Source of the DNA: Ruminococcus sp.
Lineage (GTDB): Bacteria > Bacillota > Clostridia > Oscillospirales > Acutalibacteraceae
Direction of reading: 5' to 3'
DNA length: 22,483 nt
Assembly (NCBI GenBank): GCA_017380355.1
Contig: JAFOED010000149.1
Coordinates: 1 to 22,483, forward strand
The position numbers and the translations under genes are program-made. Under the pieces are notes generated by a model that was not told the origin of the DNA, searched no databases, and was given only the letters and a program-made list of their open reading frames with translations. This document shows positions 7,336 to 14,947 of this stretch, in pieces. Position 1 is the first letter of the stretch. Each line of letters starts with the position of its first letter.

Positions 7336-8364
7336 TTATATATAAACTATATTTATATCGTCTTTAAACTCTTTTTCTAAAGAGCCGTTTATGCTCTCGC
7401 TGACAAAAAGCGTTTTTTCGTCTGCGCTTAGCATAACAACTGAGTAATCTTCGTTTTCTTTCAGATACTCTTTCGTTTTATCTAAACCCATAATAAAAAA
7501 CGCGGTAGACAGCATATCGGTTTTTTCTCCGCTTTTGCCTACAACCGTAACGCTCGAAAATTCGCTGTCACAAGGCTTTCCGCTTTTAGAATCTAAAATA
7601 TGGTGGTATCTGACGGAGTTTTCTTCGAAGTACCGCTGATACGCACCAGAGGTAGAAACAAAAACTTCATCAGTTTCAAAGGTGTAGAAATACCCTTTGT
7701 TATCATCAGGGTGCTCGACACCTAAAGTGAATTTTTCTCCACTTTCCTTTTCGCCGACGGTTATAATCATGCCGCCCATATTAACTACAGCACACGAAAC
7801 TGAGCTGTTTTTTATAACCTCGCTCACCATTTCTGTGATGTAGCCTTTAGCCACACCGCCTAAATCGATTTTAACACCACTCTCAAGTGTCACGAGATTA
7901 CCCTCTACGCTCACTTTATCGTAACCTGTTTTTAAAAGTGCTTTTTTTATATCACTCTCTTCAGGCACTTTGTACTCTTTTGTATCAAAGCCCCACGCAC
8001 TCATAAGCTCTCGCACCGTTATGTCAAACGAGCCGTCAACAACACTAGATAACTCAAGCGACTCTTTTATAAGATACGCTGTTTCGTCGCTTACCTGCAC
8101 CGAGTCACCATCGCTTAGGTTTATTTTATACACATCAGAGGAAGTGTGCGTTGCACTCAAAAGCTTTTCGAGGCGTGTAATCTCGCGTTTACACTCGTCT
8201 ACTGTGGTTTTGCACAGCTCTTCGTCTTTGTCGTACAAAGTAAAGCTTATAAAAGTGTCCAGAGCAAACATCTCGTCAGTATATTTGCTGTCTGTTTCAC
8301 CGCACGCAGTAAGCGAACACGCAAAAAAAGCCAAAAGCAGGAAAGCTATCGTCTTTTTAATCAT
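7336..8364 (-). CDS. apbE: FAD:protein FMN transferase (ApbE family), lipoprotein
   Basis: Extracellular enzyme that attaches FMN from FAD to a threonine or serine of target flavoproteins (for example RnfG/RnfD, NqrC or FMN-binding-domain proteins). Signal peptide with lipobox LTAC, acylated Cys21. Family motifs: IDLGGVAKGY at 166-175, VNMGG near 194-198, HHILDSKSGKP at 254-264, and TDMLSTAFFIMG at 282-293, the last being the metal-binding region. The 342-residue length is typical. The ATG overlaps the stop of the upstream GNAT gene by four bases (ATGA), so the two are translationally coupled. No recognisable flavinylation target is encoded in the window; the partner must be elsewhere. Confidence 0.94.
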   Translation of the reverse strand: MIKKTIAFLLLAFFACSLTACGETDSKYTDEMFALDTFISFTLYDKDEELCKTTVDECKREITRLEKLLSATHTSSDVYKINLSDGDSVQVSDETAYLIKESLELSSVVDGSFDITVRELMSAWGFDTKEYKVPEESDIKKALLKTGYDKVSVEGNLVTLESGVKIDLGGVAKGYITEMVSEVIKNSSVSCAVVNMGGMIITVGEKESGEKFTLGVEHPDDNKGYFYTFETDEVFVSTSGAYQRYFEENSVRYHHILDSKSGKPCDSEFSSVTVVGKSGEKTDMLSTAFFIMGLDKTKEYLKENEDYSVVMLSADEKTLFVSESINGSLEKEFKDDINIVYI

Positions 8365-8828
8365 AACTGTGAGTTTTCCTTACACTCTTTGTTGTGCTTA
8401 TCTATTACCATCTGCACGTACGGAAGCACCTCAAAGCCCATACGCTCGTAAAGTCGCTTTGCCTTTTCGTTTTCGAGTTCAACCTCGATTCTGTAGCGAG
8501 CAGCAGGGATGTTTTCTTTCATATATTCGAAAAACTGTGTGCCCATACCGCGGTTACGATACTCTTCGTCAATATAAATTTCTTCGACTGTCACAGAGTA
8601 TCCGCCTGCTTCCTGCGAGAAAGTTTTTGACAGCATCGCAAAACCGCACGGCTTACCTTCACACTCAAAAATATAGCACCACACGTAGTCGCTGCTACGC
8701 ATAAACTCGTTAAAAGTCAGCTCGTAGTTAACTTTCGGCACAGGCGCGTTTACTACGTCACTGTTATAGAATTTATCCGCATAAGCGTAATAAAGCTCGC
8801 GGTCGCGTTCTTCGATTAATCTGAACAT
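8361..8828 (-). CDS. GNAT family N-acetyltransferase
   Basis: 155-residue acetyl-CoA-dependent acetyltransferase of unknown substrate. The acetyl-CoA pyrophosphate loop RNRGMG is at 91-96 within IYIDEEYRNRGMGTQFF, and the fourth GNAT motif appears as LENEKAKRLYERMGFEV. No signal peptide, so cytoplasmic. ATG at 8828 with CGGAGTG as ribosome binding site. It is the first gene of the operon with apbE and the NSS transporter; the order gives no clear functional link. Confidence 0.9.
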   Translation of the reverse strand: MFRLIEERDRELYYAYADKFYNSDVVNAPVPKVNYELTFNEFMRSSDYVWCYIFECEGKPCGFAMLSKTFSQEAGGYSVTVEEIYIDEEYRNRGMGTQFFEYMKENIPAARYRIEVELENEKAKRLYERMGFEVLPYVQMVIDKHNKECKENSQL

Positions 8829-8848
8829 TTAATCACACTCCGAAGCTT

Positions 8849-8857
8849 ATTGTAACA
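8849..8857 (-). promoter_or_regulatory. Putative extended -10 box for the GNAT-apbE-NSS operon
   Basis: Minus strand TGTTACAAT (8857-8849), an extended -10 with no good -35 in the T-rich tract upstream. The start would fall near 8842, leaving a short leader. Confidence 0.42.
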
Positions 8858-8903
8858 CAGAAAAAAAGAAAAGAAAAGAGCTTTTATTTGTTCAGATAAA
8901 CTC

Positions 8904-8932
8904 TTGTCTAAAAATTATATATATGGTAATAT
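8904..8932 (+). promoter_or_regulatory. Putative promoter of the DUF2079 operon
   Basis: TTGTCT (8904-8909), 17-base spacer, TAATAT (8927-8932), each matching consensus at four of six positions. The start would be near 8939, about 32 bases before the ATG at 8971. Confidence 0.45.
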
Positions 8933-8970
8933 GATTATGTATACGAATTCACACAAACAGGAGATTTGTT

Positions 8971-10806
8971 ATGAATAAAAACAATAAAGGAAGCTCGTCT
9001 TCGCTTTCTGAAACGCTCGTGAGTTCAGGACTTACTTTTGAGTACGTTTTAGCGGCTTTTATGACGTCGTTTATGTTGTCGTATGTGGTACAGCTTCTGC
9101 ACTTTCCAGAATTTTCGGATTTATCGGGATACTATAACGCGATTAACTTCCCTCTCTTTTTTCTGTTAGCCATTATTTTCACTATACTTTTGTTAGGGCT
9201 GACGCTTGTACTACAGAAAAAATCCGTCATACCACGTTCACTTATTACGCTGACGACTATTTTAAGCGTCACCTACGCAGTACACGCAAACACAAAAGAC
9301 GTGTACTTCATCATCGGACTCGCGGTTGTGTGTCTTGCGGTTGTTTTATGGTGCGTAAAGGACGACAAGCTGGAGCTTTCTAAAATAAACATCAGCCACA
9401 AAGTGTGTTTTTTCACGGCTTGTGTGCTGTTTGTTTTCACTTCGGTTTTATTCTCTTACCTTACTTCGCTTAGGTACCAGAATTTCGCAAACGCGACTTT
9501 TGACTTCGGTGTATTTGCGCAGATGTTCGAGAGAATGGCAACAACGGGTGCGCCACTTACTACGGTAGAGAGAAGCGTAGAGCTCAGCCACTTCGGAGTT
9601 CACTTCTCACCTTTCTTCTACTTACTTTTACCGCTGTACTACATTTTCCGTTCACCTGTATACCTCATCTGGGCACAGGCTGTGTCGGTAGCACTGGGAG
9701 TTTTTCCAGTTTATCTTATCTGCAAAAAGCTCGGTTTATCAGGCAAGGTTACTTTAGCTTTCGAGCTTATTTATTCGTTTTATCCTTGTTTATTCAACGG
9801 TTGTTTCTACGACTTCCACGAAAACAAGTTTTTGACAACCATCATACTCTTTCTTTTCTACTTCATTTTGTGCGAGAAAAGATGGCTCACTTACGCTTTT
9901 TCACTTTTACTTTTATCGGTCAAAGAAGACGCGGCTATCTACTTAATCGTAATTGCGCTTTTCGTACTCTTAAGCGCTAAGAAAAACGAAAACAAAACTT
10001 TCATCCAGAAATATCTCGACGGATTCGTGATGCTTTCTATGGCGCTTGTCTACTTTGTTATCGCTAACAAGGTTGTATCGTCTTTAGGTACCGAAGGTGT
10101 TATGATGTGGCGACTTTCTGACTACTTTGTAAACGGAGAAGAAAGCTACTTCTCAGTACTCAAAGGCATTATTTTCAACGTCGGACATCTGCTGTCTCAG
10201 ATGTTCACAGCAGAAAAATTCCCATTCCTTATCTGGATGTTCCTGCCTCTTATGTTCACTCCGTTTGCACAGAAGAAAATCTCCACTTTGATTCTTCTTC
10301 TGCCTATCATCCCGATTAACCTTATGCAGTCGTGGGAGTTTCAGTACGACGTTGACTTCCAGTACACCTACGGTGTCGCAGCACTCATCATTTTCTGTGC
10401 TTTAATCGGAGTTAAAAACCTCAAGGGCAGTACAAAAAGAGTCGCACTTTTAATGTCGCTTATTATGTGCGCGACTATCTCAACTCACGTTATTTCTCCG
10501 AAAATCACAAATAATCTTTCTTACGAGAAGAACTACTCATCAGTTACAAAAGACATCGACAAGATGTTAAGAGAAATCGAAAAAGACAAAAGCGTCACAG
10601 CTTCACACTACGTTATGCCTCATCTGTACTTTATAGAAGAGATATACACAGTGCCTGATTACTACAAGGAGCTAGAGCAAACCGACTACTACGTTGTAGA
10701 CACACGTTACGCAGACGGTGTTGAAGAAATGACCGAAGCTATGGGAGACGACTACACGTTAGTATCTTCTTCAAGCTTTGTTGAAGTTTACAAACGCAAC
10801 TACTAA
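8971..10806 (+). CDS. DUF2079 family multi-pass membrane protein
   Basis: 611 residues, roughly a dozen hydrophobic segments. The region from 177 (FDFGVFAQMFERM) through H207/H211 (SHFGVHFSPFFYLLLPLYYI) and YDFHENKF at 280-287 is the conserved signature of DUF2079, a family of predicted polytopic proteins thought to share the GT-C type glycosyltransferase fold; activity is not established. A soluble tail of about 85 residues follows the last helix. The ATG has ACAGGAG as ribosome binding site. It is the first of three plus-strand genes with gaps of 12 and 22 bases. The D/H residues in the first extracellular loop would be candidates for a catalytic site if it is a transferase. Confidence 0.85.
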   Translation: MNKNNKGSSSSLSETLVSSGLTFEYVLAAFMTSFMLSYVVQLLHFPEFSDLSGYYNAINFPLFFLLAIIFTILLLGLTLVLQKKSVIPRSLITLTTILSVTYAVHANTKDVYFIIGLAVVCLAVVLWCVKDDKLELSKINISHKVCFFTACVLFVFTSVLFSYLTSLRYQNFANATFDFGVFAQMFERMATTGAPLTTVERSVELSHFGVHFSPFFYLLLPLYYIFRSPVYLIWAQAVSVALGVFPVYLICKKLGLSGKVTLAFELIYSFYPCLFNGCFYDFHENKFLTTIILFLFYFILCEKRWLTYAFSLLLLSVKEDAAIYLIVIALFVLLSAKKNENKTFIQKYLDGFVMLSMALVYFVIANKVVSSLGTEGVMMWRLSDYFVNGEESYFSVLKGIIFNVGHLLSQMFTAEKFPFLIWMFLPLMFTPFAQKKISTLILLLPIIPINLMQSWEFQYDVDFQYTYGVAALIIFCALIGVKNLKGSTKRVALLMSLIMCATISTHVISPKITNNLSYEKNYSSVTKDIDKMLREIEKDKSVTASHYVMPHLYFIEEIYTVPDYYKELEQTDYYVVDTRYADGVEEMTEAMGDDYTLVSSSSFVEVYKRNY

Positions 10807-10818
10807 AAGGTGATTATT

Positions 10819-11268
10819 ATGAAAAAACTTACTATAATTTTAACAGCAATTTTACTGTGTGTTATCTTCGCAGGCTGTGTGGGTAACACAGAACCGACAG
10901 AACCGTCTGTTTCACACACTATCCCACCGATAGAAGAAACCACTTCAGAATACGAGTGGGCTGAAATCGAGTGTGAACTCGCTTTAACAGACAGCGAAGG
11001 CAACACACTTTTATACTCAGAAGATTTCACGTACTTCGCAGTCGTAGGCTCTACAGATGAGGACAGCTACATTGTTTTACAGCTTACAGAAGATGCTCAG
11101 GCTATGCTTTCATCTGTTGACACAACTGCTGTATCTCTCACTATCTACGGCGATACTGTTTCAGACGTTAAGGTCTCTGATGACAAGAGCACTGTAACTT
11201 TCGGAAACAGTATTCCATACGCTACTTTATGCGAGTACGCTACAACTATCAGAGGACTGTTTAACTAA
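10819..11268 (+). CDS. Small lipoprotein, possible SecDF P1-head-like domain
   Basis: 149 residues. The ATG at 10819 is preferred over an in-frame GTG at 10810 because AAAAGGTGA lies at correct distance. Signal peptide with lipobox FAGC, acylated Cys20, then a Thr/Ser/Pro/Glu-rich linker to about residue 45. The folded part at about 80-149 has the pattern YIVLQLTEDAQAML, then TAVSLTIYGDTVSDVKV, then STVTFGN, then a helix ending in TIRGLF. This order resembles the P1 head subdomain of SecD (a strand with LxLT, a strand with a G-D-V turn, a strand with I/V-T-F-G, final helix with LR-G). That is an eye comparison only. It is co-transcribed with the DUF2079 and O-antigen-ligase-like genes, which suggests a role in the same envelope process. 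Confidence 0.75.
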   Translation: MKKLTIILTAILLCVIFAGCVGNTEPTEPSVSHTIPPIEETTSEYEWAEIECELALTDSEGNTLLYSEDFTYFAVVGSTDEDSYIVLQLTEDAQAMLSSVDTTAVSLTIYGDTVSDVKVSDDKSTVTFGNSIPYATLCEYATTIRGLFN

Positions 11269-11290
11269 ACATAATCTTTGGAGATTTCCT

Positions 11291-12880
11291 ATGGGCAAAA
11301 ACAAACAACCGGATACGCTCAAAGCGTACAATATGCGAAGCGCTGTAGTTAACTACTACCTGCTCGTTATGTTCACGTTTTTTGAGCTTTTTCTCACAAA
11401 TCAATACGCAAGCGCCAGAACCGACAAGTTCCTGCTTTTTATTATTTTAAGCGGTGTTTTAATCGTCACAACAGTTACGATTTCTTTAGTTTACACTTAT
11501 GACAAAGGAATAAAAAAGCAAGGCGGTATAAAGACAGAGCGTCCGATTTTCGCACTATCCGTAACAGACGTAGCGTTTTTCGCTTTCTTTATATTTGCAG
11601 CTATCACAACGCTGATTTCACCTTACAAGCTCGACTCGCTCTTAGGTAGCGCAGGCAGAGATAACGGACTTGTGCTTTTATTCCTTTACCTTTGTGTTTA
11701 CTTCATCGTTTCGCGTTTTTATTACTTCAAAAACTACGTACTGAGTGCATTTTTAGTATTTGGCAGTATCGTGTGTCTTTTAGCTATACTGCACTTTTTC
11801 TACATCGACCCACTCGGCATTATGGAGGGCTACTCACAGAATATCATCGATGACTTCGGCTCTACCATCGGCAATAAAAACTTAATCGCAAGCTATATGT
11901 GCATTTTCCTGCCGTTTTGCCTTATGATGTTCACGCTGCAGAAAACTAAACCGATGATTATTATGTCAGGTGTCGCTTTGGTTTTTGCTTACTGCGGACT
12001 ATTAGTTGCAGGGTCTAACAGCGGATACATCGGATTTTTCTTTATGATGTTCTTTGCTTTTGCTGTATGCGTGAGAAAAGCAGAGCTTTTAAGACGTCTT
12101 ATGCTCGGACTTTTCGTGATGTTTAGCGGATCGCTTTTTCTGCGACTTTTCTCTTTCATTATGAACGACAAGTCAAAAGGCTTCGAAGCAATAGGAAAAA
12201 CTCTTATTTATAGCAAATGGATTTTCATTATTATTGCAATAACAGGCGCTATGACAGCTATACTCTATGCTATGAAATTCAAGGGTATTACCATAACAAA
12301 ATGGCCGAAAAACGTGCTTTGCGGTATCGTTATCGCTATTGGTGTTGCGGTACTTTCTGTGTGTGGTTATCTGTTCATAAAATACAGCTTTATTGACACG
12401 AAAACAGACATCGGCTCGCTGTCACAGATTTTCCGTTTCGACGACAGATGGGGTACTCACCGAGGATTTATGTGGATAAACGGAGTGAAAGAGTTCTTAG
12501 AATTTGACTTTCTCCACATTCTTTTTGGTAGCGGTTGTGATACTTTCTACCACGTTTTTGAACCTCATTTCGCTGAACTTACGAGCAGATTCAACAACTC
12601 TTCTACTAACTGTATCCACAACGAATACTTAAACTACCTCATCACACAAGGTGTGCTCGGACTACTCGCGTATATGACAATCCTCGTATCTGTTACGGTG
12701 CGTGCGATAAAAAGTATGAAGGAAAACACACTCGCACTTTTATTCATTCTCCCTGTTGTTACTTACGCAGCACAGGCGGTTGTTAACATCTACCAGCCTA
12801 TCACCACTCCGTTTCTGATTATTTTCATAGCTCTTACTGAGTGCATCGCGCGTAAATCAAACAAAGCAAATACACTTTAA
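11291..12880 (+). CDS. O-antigen ligase/polymerase (WaaL/Wzy)-like membrane protein
   Basis: 529 residues, about twelve hydrophobic segments and one long external loop at about 375-440. The segment GSTIGNKNLIASYM resembles the G-x-x-x-N-xN-xxA-Y motif of O-antigen ligase-family proteins, and the large loop followed by CIHNEYLNYLITQGVLGLLA is the H-N-E/x-Y/x-L-x-G-x-x-G signature of the Wzy_C domain. In Gram-positives such proteins polymerise or transfer undecaprenyl-linked glycans, or ligate sugars or anionic polymers; some are protein O-glycosylating ligases. The substrate is not deducible. ATG at 11291 has TTGGAG. Third gene of the operon started at 8971 and ended by the hairpin at 12894-12925. 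Confidence 0.85.
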   Translation: MGKNKQPDTLKAYNMRSAVVNYYLLVMFTFFELFLTNQYASARTDKFLLFIILSGVLIVTTVTISLVYTYDKGIKKQGGIKTERPIFALSVTDVAFFAFFIFAAITTLISPYKLDSLLGSAGRDNGLVLLFLYLCVYFIVSRFYYFKNYVLSAFLVFGSIVCLLAILHFFYIDPLGIMEGYSQNIIDDFGSTIGNKNLIASYMCIFLPFCLMMFTLQKTKPMIIMSGVALVFAYCGLLVAGSNSGYIGFFFMMFFAFAVCVRKAELLRRLMLGLFVMFSGSLFLRLFSFIMNDKSKGFEAIGKTLIYSKWIFIIIAITGAMTAILYAMKFKGITITKWPKNVLCGIVIAIGVAVLSVCGYLFIKYSFIDTKTDIGSLSQIFRFDDRWGTHRGFMWINGVKEFLEFDFLHILFGSGCDTFYHVFEPHFAELTSRFNNSSTNCIHNEYLNYLITQGVLGLLAYMTILVSVTVRAIKSMKENTLALLFILPVVTYAAQAVVNIYQPITTPFLIIFIALTECIARKSNKANTL

Positions 12881-12893
12881 AAAACATAAAAAC

Positions 12894-12925
12894 ACCCACC
12901 TGTAAGCACACGCTTTCAGGTGGGT
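12894..12925. terminator. Intrinsic terminator between the DUF2079 operon and the alr operon
   Basis: Stem ACCCACCTG (12894-12902) with CAGGTGGGT (12917-12925), extended inside by AAGC/GCTT after a single T-T mismatch, then TTTTGTTTTG on the plus strand. On the minus strand the stem is followed by GTTTTTATGTTTTTT, so it can also end the DUF896 transcript. Confidence 0.93.
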
Positions 12926-12938
12926 TTTTGTTTTGTCT

Positions 12939-13148
12939 TTATTTCTTTTTTCCGAGTGTTGTAAGCGGTACGACCTTGCCAGATGGGAGTTTTACGTCGA
13001 CGTTATTTATCTGAGCCTGAAAGTTCTTTCTGAACTCATTTCTGTACTGTTCACGCAGTTTTGCCTGAAGCTCTTTTTCTTCTTTAGTTAAGCCCTGCTC
13101 TTTTTCTTTTTTTGAGAGTGCGTTTATCTGTTTAATCAATTCCTGCAT
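12939..13148 (-). CDS. UPF0291/DUF896 family protein (YnzC-like)
   Basis: 69-residue soluble protein of unknown function. The start at 13148 has AAAGGAGA at good spacing; an in-frame ATG at 13175 lies inside ruvX and lacks one. The first 55 residues form a charged helical hairpin (QELIKQINALSKKEKEQG, then LTKEEKELQAKLREQYRNEF), followed by VKLPSGKVVPLT, which matches the Firmicutes UPF0291 family represented by B. subtilis YnzC (77 residues, a two-helix bundle). Last gene of the alr operon, 13 bases after the ruvX stop. Confidence 0.9.
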   Translation of the reverse strand: MQELIKQINALSKKEKEQGLTKEEKELQAKLREQYRNEFRKNFQAQINNVDVKLPSGKVVPLTTLGKKK

Positions 13149-13161
13149 TTTAAAATCTCCT

Positions 13162-13569
13162 TTAGTGTGAGTCAAGATAGTCTTGTAAAATAATAGATGC
13201 CGCTACTATATCGACCTGGTGCTTTCTTTTTTTGCCTTTTACGTCGCGCTGTGACAGGTAGTTGTGTGCTGTGATGGTCGTTCCTCGCTCGTCCTGCATC
13301 ACGGTTTTAATACCGGTAAGCTCGGTTAACTTTTCGGCAAATTCACGAGCTGACTTTGCGCTGTCACCCTCGCTGCCGTCCATATTTTTAGGCAGACCGA
13401 CTACGACGAGCTCGGCTTTGTTTTCTTTTATAGCCTTTGCTACTTTTTCGAGTCTTTTTGCTTCGCTTTTTTCTTCGATCATACAAAGAGGTGAAGCGAG
13501 AAAACCCGTTTTATCACTAATCGCAAGGCCTGTTCTAGCCTTGCCCAAATCAACCGAAACAATAATCAT
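13162..13569 (-). CDS. ruvX: RuvX/YqgF family nuclease
   Basis: 135 residues, RNase H-like fold. Known in E. coli for 5' end processing of 16S pre-rRNA and often annotated as putative Holliday junction resolvase. Motifs VDLGKARTG with D7 at 6-14, GLPKNMDG at 58-65, DERGTTITA at 93-101 and HQVDIVAASIIL with D120 hold the acidic active-site residues. ATG at 13569 with AGGAGA. It lies 15 bases after the transglutaminase-like lipoprotein gene and 13 before DUF896. Confidence 0.95.
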   Translation of the reverse strand: MIIVSVDLGKARTGLAISDKTGFLASPLCMIEEKSEAKRLEKVAKAIKENKAELVVVGLPKNMDGSEGDSAKSAREFAEKLTELTGIKTVMQDERGTTITAHNYLSQRDVKGKKRKHQVDIVAASIILQDYLDSH

Positions 13570-13584
13570 TTCTATCTCCTAAAA

Positions 13585-14916
13585 TCAGATGTATTCCATT
13601 AAAACTGTCACTACCTGCAACTTCTCTTTTTCGTAGAAAGTCACGTTTTCAGAGTCTATCGAATAGTCAGGTAAATTGTAGTTAACGTAATCTATATACT
13701 CAAAATAATACTGCGGATACGAGTCAAAAAGCTTGTCGACAGTATCAGAATACGAGTCGTCAGTATCAACGTAAAAATGGAAATACTTTTCCTTTTTCTT
13801 TGCGCTGTTAAGCAGACTTTTCTTGAGTTCATCAGCTTGATAATCTGTAAGCTGTGCTGACTCGCGGATGTAGTAGTTATACGTACGTTCAGTACAATCA
13901 GGAATATAGAAATTCGAAGTCAGCGCGTTTTCTTCCCCTTCACCACAAATCTCTTCGTCGCTCATTTCACTTGCAAGTGGCGAAAACTCGTGGTCAGAGA
14001 GAAGCTGTTTTTCAGTGATGTTGAAGTAATCGTATCTCAAAGCCTTGTCTTTTGTGTCATCCCACGTAGTATCAACGTAGTACCAGTCACCGTCAAGCTT
14101 CACCGTGTTCCACTTGTGAAGCTGGTCATCGCTTACGCCGATGACGTTCATACACTCAATCCCGACACCGTGGCACAAAAGCTGAAACGCTTTCGCGTAA
14201 CCCTCGCACACCGCTACCTTGTTAACTAAAGCTCCGTAGCTTTCGAACACGTCCGATCGCTCTGTAGGTACTTCTTCGTCAAGATTGATTGACTCGTCAT
14301 ACTCACAGTTGTCGATAATTAAATCGTGGATTTTCTTCTCCAGCTCATATTCACTCAACGAGTCTTCAAGCGAATAGTAAAAGCCGTTTACATTATACAA
14401 AAAGTCAGAAACGCACTTTACAAGCTCGTCAGGTGAGTAACGAGAGTAAAGCTGTACAGCGGTATACTCGTACTCCTCGTGGATAAGAAAGCCGAAAGTC
14501 GAGGACGTCCAGAAAATCTGCGGATTATCGTCAGCAAGCGCTTTTATCGTAAGTCTGACCTGAGCTTCACTCAGCGCACAATCCTTCAGTATAACCTGCT
14601 TTGTTTTATACTCTGAGCTTTCTTCAGCCTGTGGATACACAAAATGCACGTTTTCGTAAATCATATCGTAAAGCTCACGCATTTTATCGTTTTCGAGCAA
14701 ATCGTATGATTCACGACACTTTTGGGGAGTATAGTACTCGCTGTAAGTAAACTCTAATTTATCAATTTCGGTGTAGCCAAGGGACGTATCCTCGACCATA
14801 CCGTACTGTGGCGACGGCAGAAGTTTTACTACTTCTTTTAGTAGCTCACACGAACAAAGCGAAAAACACAGCAAAACACACAGCAAAAGCGAAACGATTC
14901 TTTTTGCGATTTTCAT
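13585..14916 (-). CDS. Transglutaminase-like lipoprotein
   Basis: 443 residues. Signal peptide with acylated Cys23 preceded by L-C-S, a lipobox with an unusual cysteine at -2. A transglutaminase-like (papain fold) core covers about 185-295: C237 in VAVCEGYAKAFQLL, H267 in QLHKWNTVKLDGDWYYV and D282 in VDTTWDD form the complete C-H-D triad. About 160 N-terminal residues and 145 C-terminal residues show no family I recognise. Bacterial proteins of this kind are mostly extracellular proteases or amidases rather than cross-linkers; the substrate is unknown. The ribosome binding site GGGAGGTGA before ATG 14916 is one of the strongest in the window, although the gene is internal to a housekeeping operon (31 bases after tsaD). 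Confidence 0.9.
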   Translation of the reverse strand: MKIAKRIVSLLLCVLLCFSLCSCELLKEVVKLLPSPQYGMVEDTSLGYTEIDKLEFTYSEYYTPQKCRESYDLLENDKMRELYDMIYENVHFVYPQAEESSEYKTKQVILKDCALSEAQVRLTIKALADDNPQIFWTSSTFGFLIHEEYEYTAVQLYSRYSPDELVKCVSDFLYNVNGFYYSLEDSLSEYELEKKIHDLIIDNCEYDESINLDEEVPTERSDVFESYGALVNKVAVCEGYAKAFQLLCHGVGIECMNVIGVSDDQLHKWNTVKLDGDWYYVDTTWDDTKDKALRYDYFNITEKQLLSDHEFSPLASEMSDEEICGEGEENALTSNFYIPDCTERTYNYYIRESAQLTDYQADELKKSLLNSAKKKEKYFHFYVDTDDSYSDTVDKLFDSYPQYYFEYIDYVNYNLPDYSIDSENVTFYEKEKLQVVTVLMEYI

Positions 14917-14947
14917 ACCGTCACCTCCCTTTTAATTTATGTAAAAA

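Noticed and set aside
7970..8704. Plus-strand open frame of 244 codons across apbE and the GNAT gene
   Set aside because: It spans two well-supported minus-strand genes, has no ribosome binding site and its translation shows no family pattern.
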